Below, one piece after another: positions 39,201 through 49,600 of a stretch of 64,000 nt of DNA; the stretch's first letter is position 1, and each line of letters opens with the position of its first letter. The DNA comes from Melanocharis versteri. Lineage: Eukaryota > Chordata > Aves > Passeriformes > Melanocharitidae. The stretch spans positions 4,444,442 to 4,508,441 of the forward strand of contig VZTG01001883.1 in NCBI GenBank assembly GCA_013397845.1. The letters run 5' to 3'. Position numbers and translations under genes: made by a program. The notes under the pieces were generated by a model, which saw only the letters and a program-made list of their open reading frames with translations, searched no databases and was not told the DNA's origin.

Positions 39201-42200
39201 CATTCATGTGTTTTTCTCTTGAAAAAAAACCCAAACCAAACAATCTTTATTTCGTATTTGTTGCCTAAATTAAAGATTTACAAGTAAGGGTGTGGCTTAA
39301 TGAGCATGTGTTCTAGCATCAACACTAAAATAAACAGAATCAGCTTCCATAATGCCTTTCAAAGATATTGACACAAATATCTGTGGAGCCATGTGGCAAA
39401 AGGGAAGAGGGAATTTATCAATAAAATCAACCTCCCTTTTTTGCCACTTCATTTTTTATATGAATAATTTATGAAATAAGACTTGCAATATGACTCCATA
39501 AACAGAAGTTTGGGTGTAATTTGTAAGGTCAAGGACAACAAAACCAAAGGAGGACTATATAAATGAGAAGCTTATTTATTGAATTATGGTGTAGGACTCC
39601 AGTATTTTCCCAAGTTAATAGTGTATCATTATCAAAAAACTCTTAGAAATTTTCATCACTTACCAACTTGAACGCTAAAAATTACTAAATACTTTTCTCT
39701 GTCATTAATCAATACAATGCTGCTATTAAGACATGCCACTTTGAGTGGCAAAAATAAGTTCAAGCTAAATGTAACTTAGAAGCACTAAAAGTATTCAAAA
39801 CTAAATGAAATCTCTTTAATAGCCATGGTCATCTCATTTATAGAATCAAAGATTAGAATCATAGCACCATTTAGGTTGGAAAAGACCCTTACAATTTAGT
39901 CCAACCACTAACCCAGCACTGCCTTGTTCACCACTAAACCATGTCCCTAAATACCACATTTCCATGTATGTTAAACACCTCCAGAATCTCCACCACTTCT
40001 CCAGGCAGCCTGTCCCAATGCTTCACAGACCTTTCAGTGAAGGAATTTTTCCTAATATCCAATCTAAACCTCCTCTGGTGCAACTCGTGGCCATTTCCTC
40101 TTGGACTCTTGCTGGTTGTTGGGACAAGAGACTGACCAGCACCTGGCTACAACCTTCTTTCAGATGGTTGTAGAGAGAGGCAAGGTCTTCCCTGAGCTTC
40201 CTTTTCTCCAGGCTAAACAATCCCAGTTCCCTCAGATGTTCCTCCTATGACTGACTCTCCAGACCCTTCACCACCTTCGTGATTCATATAGATTACATTC
40301 GTGATTCATATATATTACACAATAGTAACATCTATGGCATTTAAGAAAGAAAATATTTCATTCTAATGAAAATAAAACCACCTTTCAATCCAATGAATGA
40401 AGTATATCTGTAGTCCTAATAGAGTCCTAATCAACATCCAAATCTTAAACTCAGTATGTTCAAACAAACATACTTAACTTTATACAAAATTGAGTTTTTT
40501 ATACACAAAGGAACTGTAATATTCAAATCTAACTTCTAGAGCTTTAGCATCCACATCTGTTATTTCCTCTAAACAATGAAAGAAATTTCTGTTTTAATAT
40601 TCAGACTGGAAACCATATTTACTGAAGACTAGCTGGATCAAAATTAATTTGGTAAATCTGTCTAAAATAAAAACTTCCAAAAAAAAGAGAATAAAAAATG
40701 AGGAGGAAATGCAAAAAAAAAATTGCATCATTTATGCTTCTACAGCTCTTCTGAAACCCATCTTATTTATGCACCATATATTTCCTTTGGTGTCTTTCAA
40801 TAGGTTCTTACCCCACAACTTTATCTGATAGGAACATTGGAGTAACACATGTTGATTAGCAGATTTCCAAGATTCACTAGTACTCACTAATATTAGCGTG
40901 TTACAAAGATTCATTAATATTATAAAAGCAATAAGCTAAATTACATGATGAAAACAATAAAAATGATTTTTCAGAACTGATTTAGGAGGTGACCAAGAAA
41001 TCCCTGCAAAACATCTTTGAACAATGTCAGGAACAGAAAGGGAGTATATAGCCAACTAAAGCAGAGAGGTCCACTTTGAGCTATATTTATATGGTTTTTT
41101 AACACAACTGAGTGCTCATGAGTCTTAAGTTTTGTATCCATGTTACCAGAGTACAAAACTCCACGGAGCTGCAGCACTGAGACAACCACCTGAGAGGAGA
41201 TCACATGTGAGCAGACTGCAGAGCAACCCAAGCTTATTCCACTCTGCAGAAAGGACAAGCCAAACATGGTGAGAGCAGTTAAGCTAAGGCTGTATGTTCC
41301 ACCTGGCCTGCAACACTTTCCCATGACCATGTCAGGTATATAAACAGACTAGGGAGTCCTGTTAAGAAAGCTTTGATAAGATTGCCAGGAAAGCAGCCTT
41401 GAGCTCAGACTGCCCTTCTCTACTCTGGATATCAGGGTGCTCTGCTGTTGGCATCTTGCTCAGCAGCAGCTGTCAACCTGCTGGTGTCCTCCTGTGAAGG
41501 TACAGCTTTGGGCCAAGGAAAACACTGGACACTGGGGGCCTGGCCTCCCAGAACAGTGTAGAGAGTGCTTTTAGTCAGATCTAAATGTAACAGTACCAGG
41601 AAGGAAACTTCAGCTTGGGAAAGGACATATTTTCATGACTACAATTCCTGCAGACCCCTTTTCATTTGAAACATTAAATGCTAGCAGCTAGTTAGCTGAA
41701 TGATTGCTGAAATGTAAGAGCATTTTAGATGAGTTCAAATAATTTTGGGGAAAAGAGGACCACTGAATCAAACTGTCAGAGAAAGGAAAAAAAACATCAC
41801 ATAGACATGATTCCTACAACCTTGCTAGCTCCCAGAAATGACAATATTTATATGCAACTATACATACAGTATCAGTTCAACAATGAGGTTGATCTGTTTT
41901 CATTTTTCCCAGTTATTTGCCTCAGAAGGCTTAAACATTAACATTCAATAAAGTTCAAAATTTCTATTAATAACCGCACTAAAATAATATTTTACAAACA
42001 ATATAGCATTGTCATAACAAATTATTTTGAAAAATCAAGTGGAGTAGGAATGTGATTCAAATTCTTAGAGCTCACCTTTCGCAATGAAGAGTTCATTCAT
42101 GACATCTAGTGGATAAAGTTAGTATTACTTGTAATTTATAGAATAAATGCAAACGTGACCAAAAAAAATATGCAGCAACAATTTACTAAAAATTCAGTTG

Positions 42201-44261
42201 CTTGATTGCAGTTGATGATGCTAAGTAATTGCCATTTCTACTGAAAAAACTATGTTAGTATGTAGTGCAGGTGAAGAAAGGGTTTCACCTTAAGAAATAA
42301 TGTGTGCACACTATTCCCTTTATCTTAGAAAAGCAATTGAAATGATTCTCCTTGCCAGGGCTGTTCTTAATAGTTTCCAAAAAAATACAAGGGCTGTTCC
42401 TATACCCTAGGATTTTCAGAATTTTGACAATGAAGCAATAAGCGTGATAACATGCTCAAGAACTGGATCCTAACAATCAGCTTTTGGGATTGCAACATCT
42501 GCATTTGGTTCCTCTCTGGTGCACAGAGAAAGTTGTGCTTCTCAGAACCAGATTAAAAACCACACGCAGGTTGAAAGGAACATACACAGGACCAAGTCAT
42601 CAGCAAAAGCAAAACACGTGGCTGTGCCACAAACCTTACCTAATGCATGCTAGCAGAAGCCACAAAAACAAGTATCTGCTTCTCCAGGGACCTTTTAGGG
42701 ATCTTCACAATGAGCAGTAATTGGGTAAAGGGCAACAGTTGCTGGAATTGGGCCCACTTAAGGAGCTAGCAAAACCACTAGATGACAGAATCAGCCCTAG
42801 AACAAAGGTTTCTTAATTAATTTTTGTGCAGCTGCACAGAAAAATGGTCTAACAGGTGGTCACGGTAGTGCCTAAAGCCACAGCAGGTGTGACTTGGCAC
42901 CTTTTCAGGAAGAAATAACTAAACCTGCATCTCCTGTCTTCCCAGGAGTCCTCTACTTCTATTCTCTTTCCAAGGAGATGCCATCAGTGACTCATGCACA
43001 GAGCCTGCTTTTGTTTAAATGCCTTAAGCATGTTTTGAGTACTCCTGCTGGAAGAAACATCCAGGGAATTTGACAGAACACTTAATTTTTATATGGTAAA
43101 AATAGCTAGAAGAAGATAGATAAGGAAGAAGCTGAGCATTTTCAGATTCATAATCTAGCAGTTAAGACTCATGTTAGAAGCCTTAAGCATTTTTAGATCT
43201 GGCCATAGTTCATTGAGAAAATGTTTACCCACAGCTGAGATGTATCAGAAATTACTACTTTCATAGTTTACTAAAGCATATTTGTGAGTTTTACTCTAAA
43301 TTATCAGAGACACAATTTTGTTTACAACCTTGTCAAGACAATTTTTGTAAAATATGTATTTAATTAAAAAACACAATAATAATTAGTCCCAAGTGGTCCT
43401 TCGAGAAGAAGATTGCTCAAGCTGGAGAAGAAAGATGATTCATCATTTCTGTAATTTATATATGTAATACACTTTGTAGTAGATTGGTCTCATTTATCGA
43501 CATGCCATGAGAAAGACAGATTCACAGACACACTGTGTATATTCTGAAATCTTTTGTGTTCTTCATACTCTTTTTTAATTCATTTGTACATACTTGAGAA
43601 AAAAAAAGTCTTCCAAAACTACATCAAGCCATACAATTTATCCTGTATTTTCCTATGAGTATGGAAACACATTTCTCTCAATTAATCTTTATTTTCTTAA
43701 GATTTTTGGAGAGCTGTAGATTTACATTTGAGAAGTCACGGCTAAAAATGTCCAACTTGAAACTAAAACCAGATATATTTCTGAGCATACATGTATGTTA
43801 TTGGGACATGCAGCAGTTTCACATTTACTGAAACCACTGAATAAAGAAATTGAATGTACCACTAATAAAAACCAGTAACAAGCTCAGTAAGTAATTTACT
43901 TTACATGTCTTGTACACATATGAAATACAATTCATCCTTCTGCTCGTCACAGTCCCAACACAGCAGAAAAGGTAAGGGTTTGATAATTTTATTTTGTAAT
44001 AAATACCTGCAGATCAGAAAATTACTTCTAGGATCTGTAGGTATTTCTGTTTACCACACCTACAGCCAGCCACTCAAATTAGCATAGACTACTCAGTACA
44101 CAGTGTTCTCAATAGTGAGACACTCATAAGCTGGATCTTCAGAACATAAATAGAAAAGTATATACCTTTGACGGCTTCTAGCAAAAAAAATATTACTAGA
44201 CAACTGTAGAGTATTCTCTGCTTAAATAGCCCTTGCTATCTTCATTGCACGCTTCAAAAGC
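36161..44261 (-). CDS. EFCAB11: EFCAB11, EF-hand calcium-binding domain protein 11 (partial: two exons recognised)
   Basis: Two minus-strand exons match human EFCAB11 as I recall it, in the right order and orientation, and the gene lies head to head with TDP1 as in mammals. EFCAB11 is a small (about 163 aa in human) calmodulin-like EF-hand protein without an established function. Recognised exons are 44166-44261 (human residues about 26-57) and 36161-36251 (third EF-hand region). I did not find exon 1, the exon(s) between the two, or the last exon(s), which may be diverged or to the left of the window. The 44.2 kb exon has three in-frame stops, so the gene may be damaged, or this exon may be skipped (96 nt, phase 0 to 0). 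What is seen is homology plus splice sites; function in this bird is not shown. Confidence 0.8.
39841..40280 (-). mobile_element. CR1 LINE 3' end fragment, reverse orientation
   Basis: The + strand reads the complement of a CR1 3' end: aatcatagcaccatttaggt, ttggaaaagacccttac, ccaggcagcctgtcccaatg, cttcctttt and ctccaggctaaacaatccca. The element therefore points left, in the direction of EFCAB11 transcription. Confidence 0.93.
40276..40319. repeat. 22-bp tandem duplication at the edge of a CR1
   Basis: ttcgtgattcatata(g/t)atta plus ca occurs twice, at 40276-40297 and 40298-40319, overlapping the inner end of the CR1 at 39.8 kb. Confidence 0.85.
44166..44261 (-). CDS. EFCAB11: EFCAB11 exon 2 homologue, interrupted by three in-frame stops
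   Basis: Read on the minus strand from 44261, the exon follows acceptor ctgtag and ends before donor gtata at 44165-44164. It has exactly the 32 codons of the human exon. Codons 2-16 read F-E-A-C-N-E-D-S-K-G-Y-L-S-R-E, close to the human EF-hand loop, and codons 29-32 read K-P-S-K, identical to human. In between, codons 22 (TAG, 44196-44198), 23 (TAA, 44193-44195) and 28 (TAG, 44178-44180) are stops and the residues do not align. The pattern looks like compensating small indels or a local sequence error. Confidence 0.75.
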
Positions 44262-45029
44262 CTACAGAAAGAAAGTGATTTGCATTAAAAACCAACACAC
44301 AAAGTAAAAAATCCTAGGTTAGGTTTAACTGTTATAGGAAAAATAAAATAGGCACTTGTTGAATAAACTCTATCCATCTATTCTGTTCCAGTAAAACTGA
44401 AAATGGGCCAAGTCCATTCAGTTCGGGATTTTTAGGTTAAAATAAAATTTTTCATACTGCTACACCTTATGTGCTTATGATGAAAAAGCATTTTGCAAAC
44501 GTAGAATACATAGTACAGACTTCTAGGAAACAAATCACATGAAATCTGCTCCTACAAGATCATAATTGTTTTTCTTGAAAAACGCCAGATAGCTTTAATT
44601 ATCAGTTAAGTCACTATACATACAGGAACTATGAGGAGAGAGTGCGATAGCAGCGCAGTCAGAAGCCATCAAATTTTCTGTAGTACTTGCAGAAAACAAA
44701 AAAGCGTTTCCAGAGCCTATACTTACAGAAGAGACAACACACACAACATACAAAACCATCCAACGTTCCTAAGAGGTTTTCCCATGGAACACTTTCAGCA
44801 AGGGCTGATAATACGTTATTTTGTTACAGTAGCGAAGGGTTTCTCCACGGAGCATTTCAGGGAAAAGCGTTATACACAACTCTGCGGACAAGCACTAAGA
44901 AAACTACACAAACCAGCTGAATTTTCAAGAAAGCTTTTCCAAGAATAGCCTGCCGATTTCATTGCATGCTGGCACTTTCAGAATTTGTTAACTGCAGCCA
45001 CAAGCTTACAATAAATTAGAGTAACGAGA
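44262..45029. other. Upstream of EFCAB11 exon 2; first intron of EFCAB11
   Basis: No EFCAB11 exon 1 coding sequence recognised. A strong minus-strand donor (gtaagtatag, exon end at 44727) is present without a homologous exon. Confidence 0.5.
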
Positions 45030-45730
45030 AGCGAGCGCTCAGTTCACTGCAGCAGCCAAAGCGCGCTCTGATGCGGGCCGCACTCCTCCTTTGATTAATT
45101 TTACACCTGCTTTCCTCCCCCTCCTTCCAGAAGTCCTCACGCAGTTATCTCATTAGCGGGGCACTTCAGACACAGTAATCAACACCGCGCCGAACGAACC
45201 ATTATGCAAATTCCGCACCTGCCCACAACTAATACTAAGGTCAAACGAAGGCTCGTTAGAATAACTCGGCTCACTGAGACGTCCCCGTTTTGCCGGTGCG
45301 GCCCCCTGGAGCCGCCTGACCGCCTCACAGCGGCCGCGCGCCACCGGCTCGGGAGGCGGGGCCGCGCGGGAGAGGGCGGGCTCGGGCCTGGGCCTGCTGT
45401 CGCTCCCGCTCCCATCGCGGGCGCTGCCGGGGCGAGGCGCTGAATGAGTGAGTGAGCGAGCAGGGCGGGCGGAGAGGCACTGAATGAGTGAGTGAGCAGG
45501 GCGGGCGGCGGGGCCGGAGCGGCTGCCGGGGCTCTTTGGTGCCGCGGTCTGCGCGGCGCCTCCCCCGGCCGCGGGCGCTGCCTTCACTGTGAGGCGGCGG
45601 CCGGAGCTGCGNGAGGGAGGCCGCGGTCCCGGGCGGCGCGGTCCCGGGGTGTTCCCGCCGAGGCTGCCTGGAAGCGCCGCCCCGGCTCGGCCCCGTGCTC
45701 TGAATCCGCTCAGCAGACAGCGCTGCATCG
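45030..45730. promoter_or_regulatory. CpG island, probable bidirectional TDP1/EFCAB11 promoter
   Basis: This is the only strongly GC- and CpG-rich block in the window, densest at about 45280-45690. It lies between the divergent genes, 0.3 kb upstream of the TDP1 start exon. GC boxes (gggcggg or ggcgggg) occur at about 45355-45361, 45374-45380, 45463-45469 and 45499-45505. I see no TATA box. It should hold the noncoding first exon of TDP1 and the first exon of EFCAB11, but I cannot fix either boundary. Long open frames here on both strands are a by-product of GC content. One base (45612) is unresolved. Confidence 0.85.
45435..45508. repeat. Tandem duplication inside the CpG island carrying GC boxes
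   Basis: Two adjacent near-identical units, 45435-45472 (38 bp) and 45473-45508 (36 bp), each read ctgaatgagtgagtgag followed by cagggcgggcgg. Each contributes one GC box and a run of TGAG repeats resembling half of an AP-1 site. Confidence 0.85.
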
Positions 45731-46058
45731 CTCAGCCGTAGGGAAATACCTGTATCGTGCAAATCACACCTCTGATTTTTGCAATGCTCTCCCATAGGTG
45801 CCCCTATGTTAGCCCGTTTTCCATGTGCGGGTTTTCACGTCTGCTGCTTCCCATTTGGTGGTTGCCCTCATTGCACGTGTTTCTTTGTTTCCCGGGCACA
45901 GAAACAAGCCTTGTCCACTATGAAATTTTCCCGCTATTTTGCCAAATACCAAAGCACAGTTCGTTAGTAATAAACAAGTGGGAACTAGGACGGGAGACAG
46001 ACTTGAGCATAGCAAAAACGTACAATTTTTGTTCGGTGTTTTGTTTTTTCATGCCTAG
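45731..46058 (+). other. TDP1: TDP1 first intron, 3' part
   Basis: It ends in the acceptor catgcctag at 46050-46058. The frame of TDP1 happens to stay open back to 45757, but that translation has no similarity to the TDP1 N-terminus. Confidence 0.65.
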
Positions 46059-46609
46059 GAACATGCTTCAGGAAGGCGCACACGGTAAATGGACGGTATC
46101 CAGCAGCGATGAAAGTCCCGAGGAAAATTCTGACAGTGAAAAACCATGTACATCTTCACTATCTGATGCTGGATGTGGTAGAACAAGTGGACCACAATAT
46201 CCGTGCTCTGAAGCTAGGAAAGCGGCTCACAAGAGAAAAGCTTCTCCCCTGAAGCTCGCTGATAAAAGTCTTTCTACAGAACCACCTCCCGCAGCGAAAC
46301 AGAGACCAAGCCAAGAAGGCTCAGGCTGGTGTCTTTCTAGTAGTGATGAAGAGCCTGAAGATCAGCAGAAGCATGCCCACAAAGAAACAGTGAAAGAAGA
46401 AAAATATGATGTGCCCAAAGAGCATCCTTTGAATCTTTGCAAAGATGACAAACTCTCAGAGAATCTGAAAGAAGAGGAGTGTAGTGAAACACTCAGTGAA
46501 GCCCAGGATATCTGGGATTTGGTGAATGAAGGGAATCCTTTCAGGTTTTTTCTCACTAAAGTCACCGGAATTGAACAGAGCTATAATTCTGGAGCTCTGC
46601 ACATAAAAG
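46059..46609 (+). CDS. TDP1: TDP1 coding exon 1 (N-terminal regulatory tail; ATG at 46063)
   Basis: The acceptor is at 46057-46058 and the donor at 46610-46611; coding begins at 46063. It encodes residues 1-182 plus one base. The tail is rich in Ser, Glu and Lys and probably disordered. It carries two copies of a W-x-x-S-S-S-D-E motif (W10 and W89). S83-Q84 aligns with human S81, a reported ATM/DNA-PK phosphorylation site; that role is inferred here. A basic stretch A-H-K-R-K (residues 55-59) may serve in nuclear import. The exon ends in the conserved N-S-G-A-L-H-I-K that leads into the catalytic domain. Confidence 0.95.
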
Positions 46610-49600
46610 GTGAACAAGTGGCTTCTACAGAAGTGGGCTTTTGGGAGAAAGCGGGAGAGTGCTTCCTTTTAGTTTGTGGGTATTTTTAAATGCATGTATT
46701 TCTTGGTGTCACTGAGGTTTCGTATTCTAAATGTGCAGGTTTGTAGAAATTGGTTCTGTTATCTGGATCTTTCTCTTTTGGTAGTATAGTGTATAAAGCA
46801 TTATTTGCTGATACTCTCTTGTAACTTGAGTTAGGCTGCAGAAATCTAATGTGTATTTAGCCAAGGCAAGTCATGCTGCTTCTAATTGCTGCTTTCCCTG
46901 TGAGCTAATCTGGGTAAACTGCTTGTCTTTGAGGCCTTTAAAGGGGTGCTTTTCTTGGGTGCATAACTCCCTGAGTAGTTGTTTGTACTTGCCTTCATGC
47001 TGCTGAGTGGTTTGGACCTAGTAATTCACTATTACTTGATGCAGTGCTTTTCAAGTTCTGTGTCTGGGATTCATGGGTCTGTTTAAATTCAGCTGGGAGA
47101 GAGCTGTCCATCAGTCAAGATGAAGTGAAGTATTTGATGTACAATACTGATGCTTCAAGAATGCTCTGTAGTTGTCGTTTGATGTAAGGGGGAAGAGCTT
47201 TTTGCACCTGTAAACATCCCTGTAGTTAGAAATAAAGTCTTACACATCACAAGACAATCAGAAACAAGTGTTAATAAGAGAATTGTGTTTAGAAATACCA
47301 TAAAATAAGGCAGAAAAAAATTGTAGTTGAGGGAGAAGAAATTACTCAAGACCTATACAATTAGGTTGTAACTTTTCCTCAACCTCATGCCTATGAGCAC
47401 AAGCTGGTGTCAGAGACTTCAGTTGCTTTACTGCAGTATGTTTTTATATGCTTTGTGAATTTGTGGCTTTTGGCCTGTCTTCTGTTGGGAGTTCTGCTAG
47501 ATGATTAGTTGAGCTGGTGGACAGGCAGTATTTTTTGTTTGTTTAACCTGCTAAACCAGTTTTCTCTAGAGCTAGGGCGTTAGATATTTTGCGCATCGTG
47601 GGAGTTACTTGTAGGGTATGTTTTCAAGTTGGTGCTTCAGTTGTTGAGGTTATAAATCCCCAGCTGGATTTGTTTCCTGTGTTACCGTGGTTGAAATATG
47701 GATACACATATCCCACGATCAGTCTGCAACTGATAAGTAAGCTTTAACTATGCCCTTATTGCTGCCACAATCCTTCAAGCCCACTCAGTAGGGGAGAGAG
47801 TAGTTTAATGTCCCTTTCTCAATATGATGCTGGACTTTTTCCTTATCAGGTTTTAAGACTTGTTTTCTGCTTTGAGAGAATTAATACTTTTTATAAGCGT
47901 ATGATCCTAAGTGATTCACAGGAGAGTCAATGCCTTGAATACTTGGAACGGTAAATTTGTGAATGCCTCTGTTACACCAGGTCTATGAGCAATCTGGCTG
48001 TTGTGCTGTGGTAGTTATCAAGCTGTTCAAGATGCAAAATGTTTACTTGAACTTTTTTTTATTTATTTATGCTTTAATATTTTTAATAGATATTTTGTCT
48101 CCTCTTTTTGGAACTCTCATATCTTCTGTCCAGGTGAGTTTCTTGTTTGCTGAACTGAATTCACTTGCTTGTTTCACTTCATTAATCTTAAACTTGATAA
48201 TCCATGCTTGTGCCACATTGCTGATATTAACAGGGAGCCTTGTTAAAATACAGAAGGAATTCTAAATGTCTTCAACTGTTAAACAGTTTATTGAAATATA
48301 AAAATCGTCTGTTCTGCTGTAGAATTCAGGCAATTATGAGACTACTTTCTCCTGCTTTTGAGGAATGTGTAACTGAAAAGCATGTATTTGTGATCATATA
48401 AATGAGATTTTTTGCAAGAAAGAACACCTTGCAATCTAGGAATGATATCTTTGTTATTGCCTAGAAGCTTTTGTTGTCATTCATGGTATAAACACATTGC
48501 AAAGAGATGATCCTTGAACCTAAGCTTTTACATTATGTGCATGTGATTTTTTTTTTCCTGGATGGTAAATTTTATGGGCACTAATGCGGAATTTTGAGCA
48601 ACTTAAATTCATTCTTGAATTGTTAAAGAGAAAGGAAAGAAAGGATGTGAAAGTCAAAAATACACGTATTTTTAGAATATGCTGTATATGATGTAAGCAG
48701 TAATACGTGATGACTTCACATAGAAAGCTTTTTTGCTGTAGTTCATTGGTCTAGCTGGTTTTTATCTTTCTAATGAGTCTGTTTTCTTTTTCCTACATAC
48801 AAGTTTAACTACTGTATTGATGTGGGATGGCTTGTAAGACAGTACCCACAGGAATTCAGGTATGTGTATTTTACAAAGGTAAAATTTCCAGATCATTTCT
48901 GTTCATACATGTTCCCGTTATAAGTGAATGATAAACACTTCTTTGCAGTGCAGATGGTTGTTACCAATTGGATATGCACAGACTCTTAATTTTCTTTCTA
49001 CTCCTATTCCACAGTTGTAGTTCTCTGATTTCTTGACTCTTTTCAAGACTCTTAAATGGTCAGAGTTCAGGATAGCTGGTTTCTGATTTTTATTAGTTAA
49101 CACTGAGGAGGTCCCATTGTGGGCCACAATGACATGGCAGTAGATGACCTGTAAAGCTGGAACAAGAAGCTTTTTGCTGTATAATTTACTGAGTCAAGAG
49201 CCAGATAGTGCAAGAGAAAGGGGAGAGGAAGGACACAAGAAAACTGTATGGAAAGGATCAGGATGATTTCACCAATATGATATAGTGAGTTGATGGGTAT
49301 TGTCATAAAAGCAGTTCTTGTTTGCTTGAAATTCCTTTCTGATAATTGCAAACTCCTGCAGGTGAAGTGAGCATATAATGTGCTTTTTTTTATTTTTTCT
49401 CATTTTACTGGGAGTGCCATAGAATCCAAGTTCACAGAATCGCAGAGTGGGTGAGGTTGGAAGGGACCATGTTGGGTTGAGCAGCACACTGTTCCTTGAG
49501 GGATCTTCCACTACACATGTCAGAAATCTGTAGTCAGTGCTTTTCAGGAACTTCCTGTACTCTTCGTGCTTTGCTGTGTTGCTTCTCCAGCACGTGTCGG

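Larger units (their letters stand above)
36252..44165 (-). other. EFCAB11: EFCAB11 intronic DNA between the two recognised exons
   Basis: About 7.9 kb. At least one missing EFCAB11 exon should lie here, but I could not find it by eye. It contains an antisense CR1 (39841-40280) and a GC-richer block at about 41100-41560 with a TATA-like tatataaa at 41337-41344. A minus-strand open stretch at 36978-37382 (134 codons) is unrecognised and probably accidental. Confidence 0.6.

Noticed and set aside
40971..41330. 119-codon open stretch on the - strand
   Set aside because: No family recognised; it overlaps an unclassified GC-richer block and is probably by chance.
42076..42105. Minus-strand exon-like block (ctag acceptor, aaag|gtgagc donor) that could be a missing EFCAB11 exon
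   Set aside because: Only 30 nt, with a stop in the phase required after exon 2, and no convincing match to the human sequence.
44728..44762. Candidate EFCAB11 exon 1 ending at a strong minus-strand donor
   Set aside because: The in-phase translation is a short Val/Cys-rich peptide with no similarity to the EFCAB11 N-terminus.
45153..45797. Long open frames on both strands of the CpG island (up to 191 codons)
   Set aside because: They overlap each other on both strands and consist of Arg/Pro/Gly/Ala-rich translation caused by GC content. None resembles EFCAB11 exon 1 or TDP1.
45757..46062. In-frame upstream extension of TDP1
   Set aside because: The acceptor at 46057-46058 and the match of the human N-terminus to the ATG at 46063 place this stretch in the intron; its translation has no TDP1 similarity.
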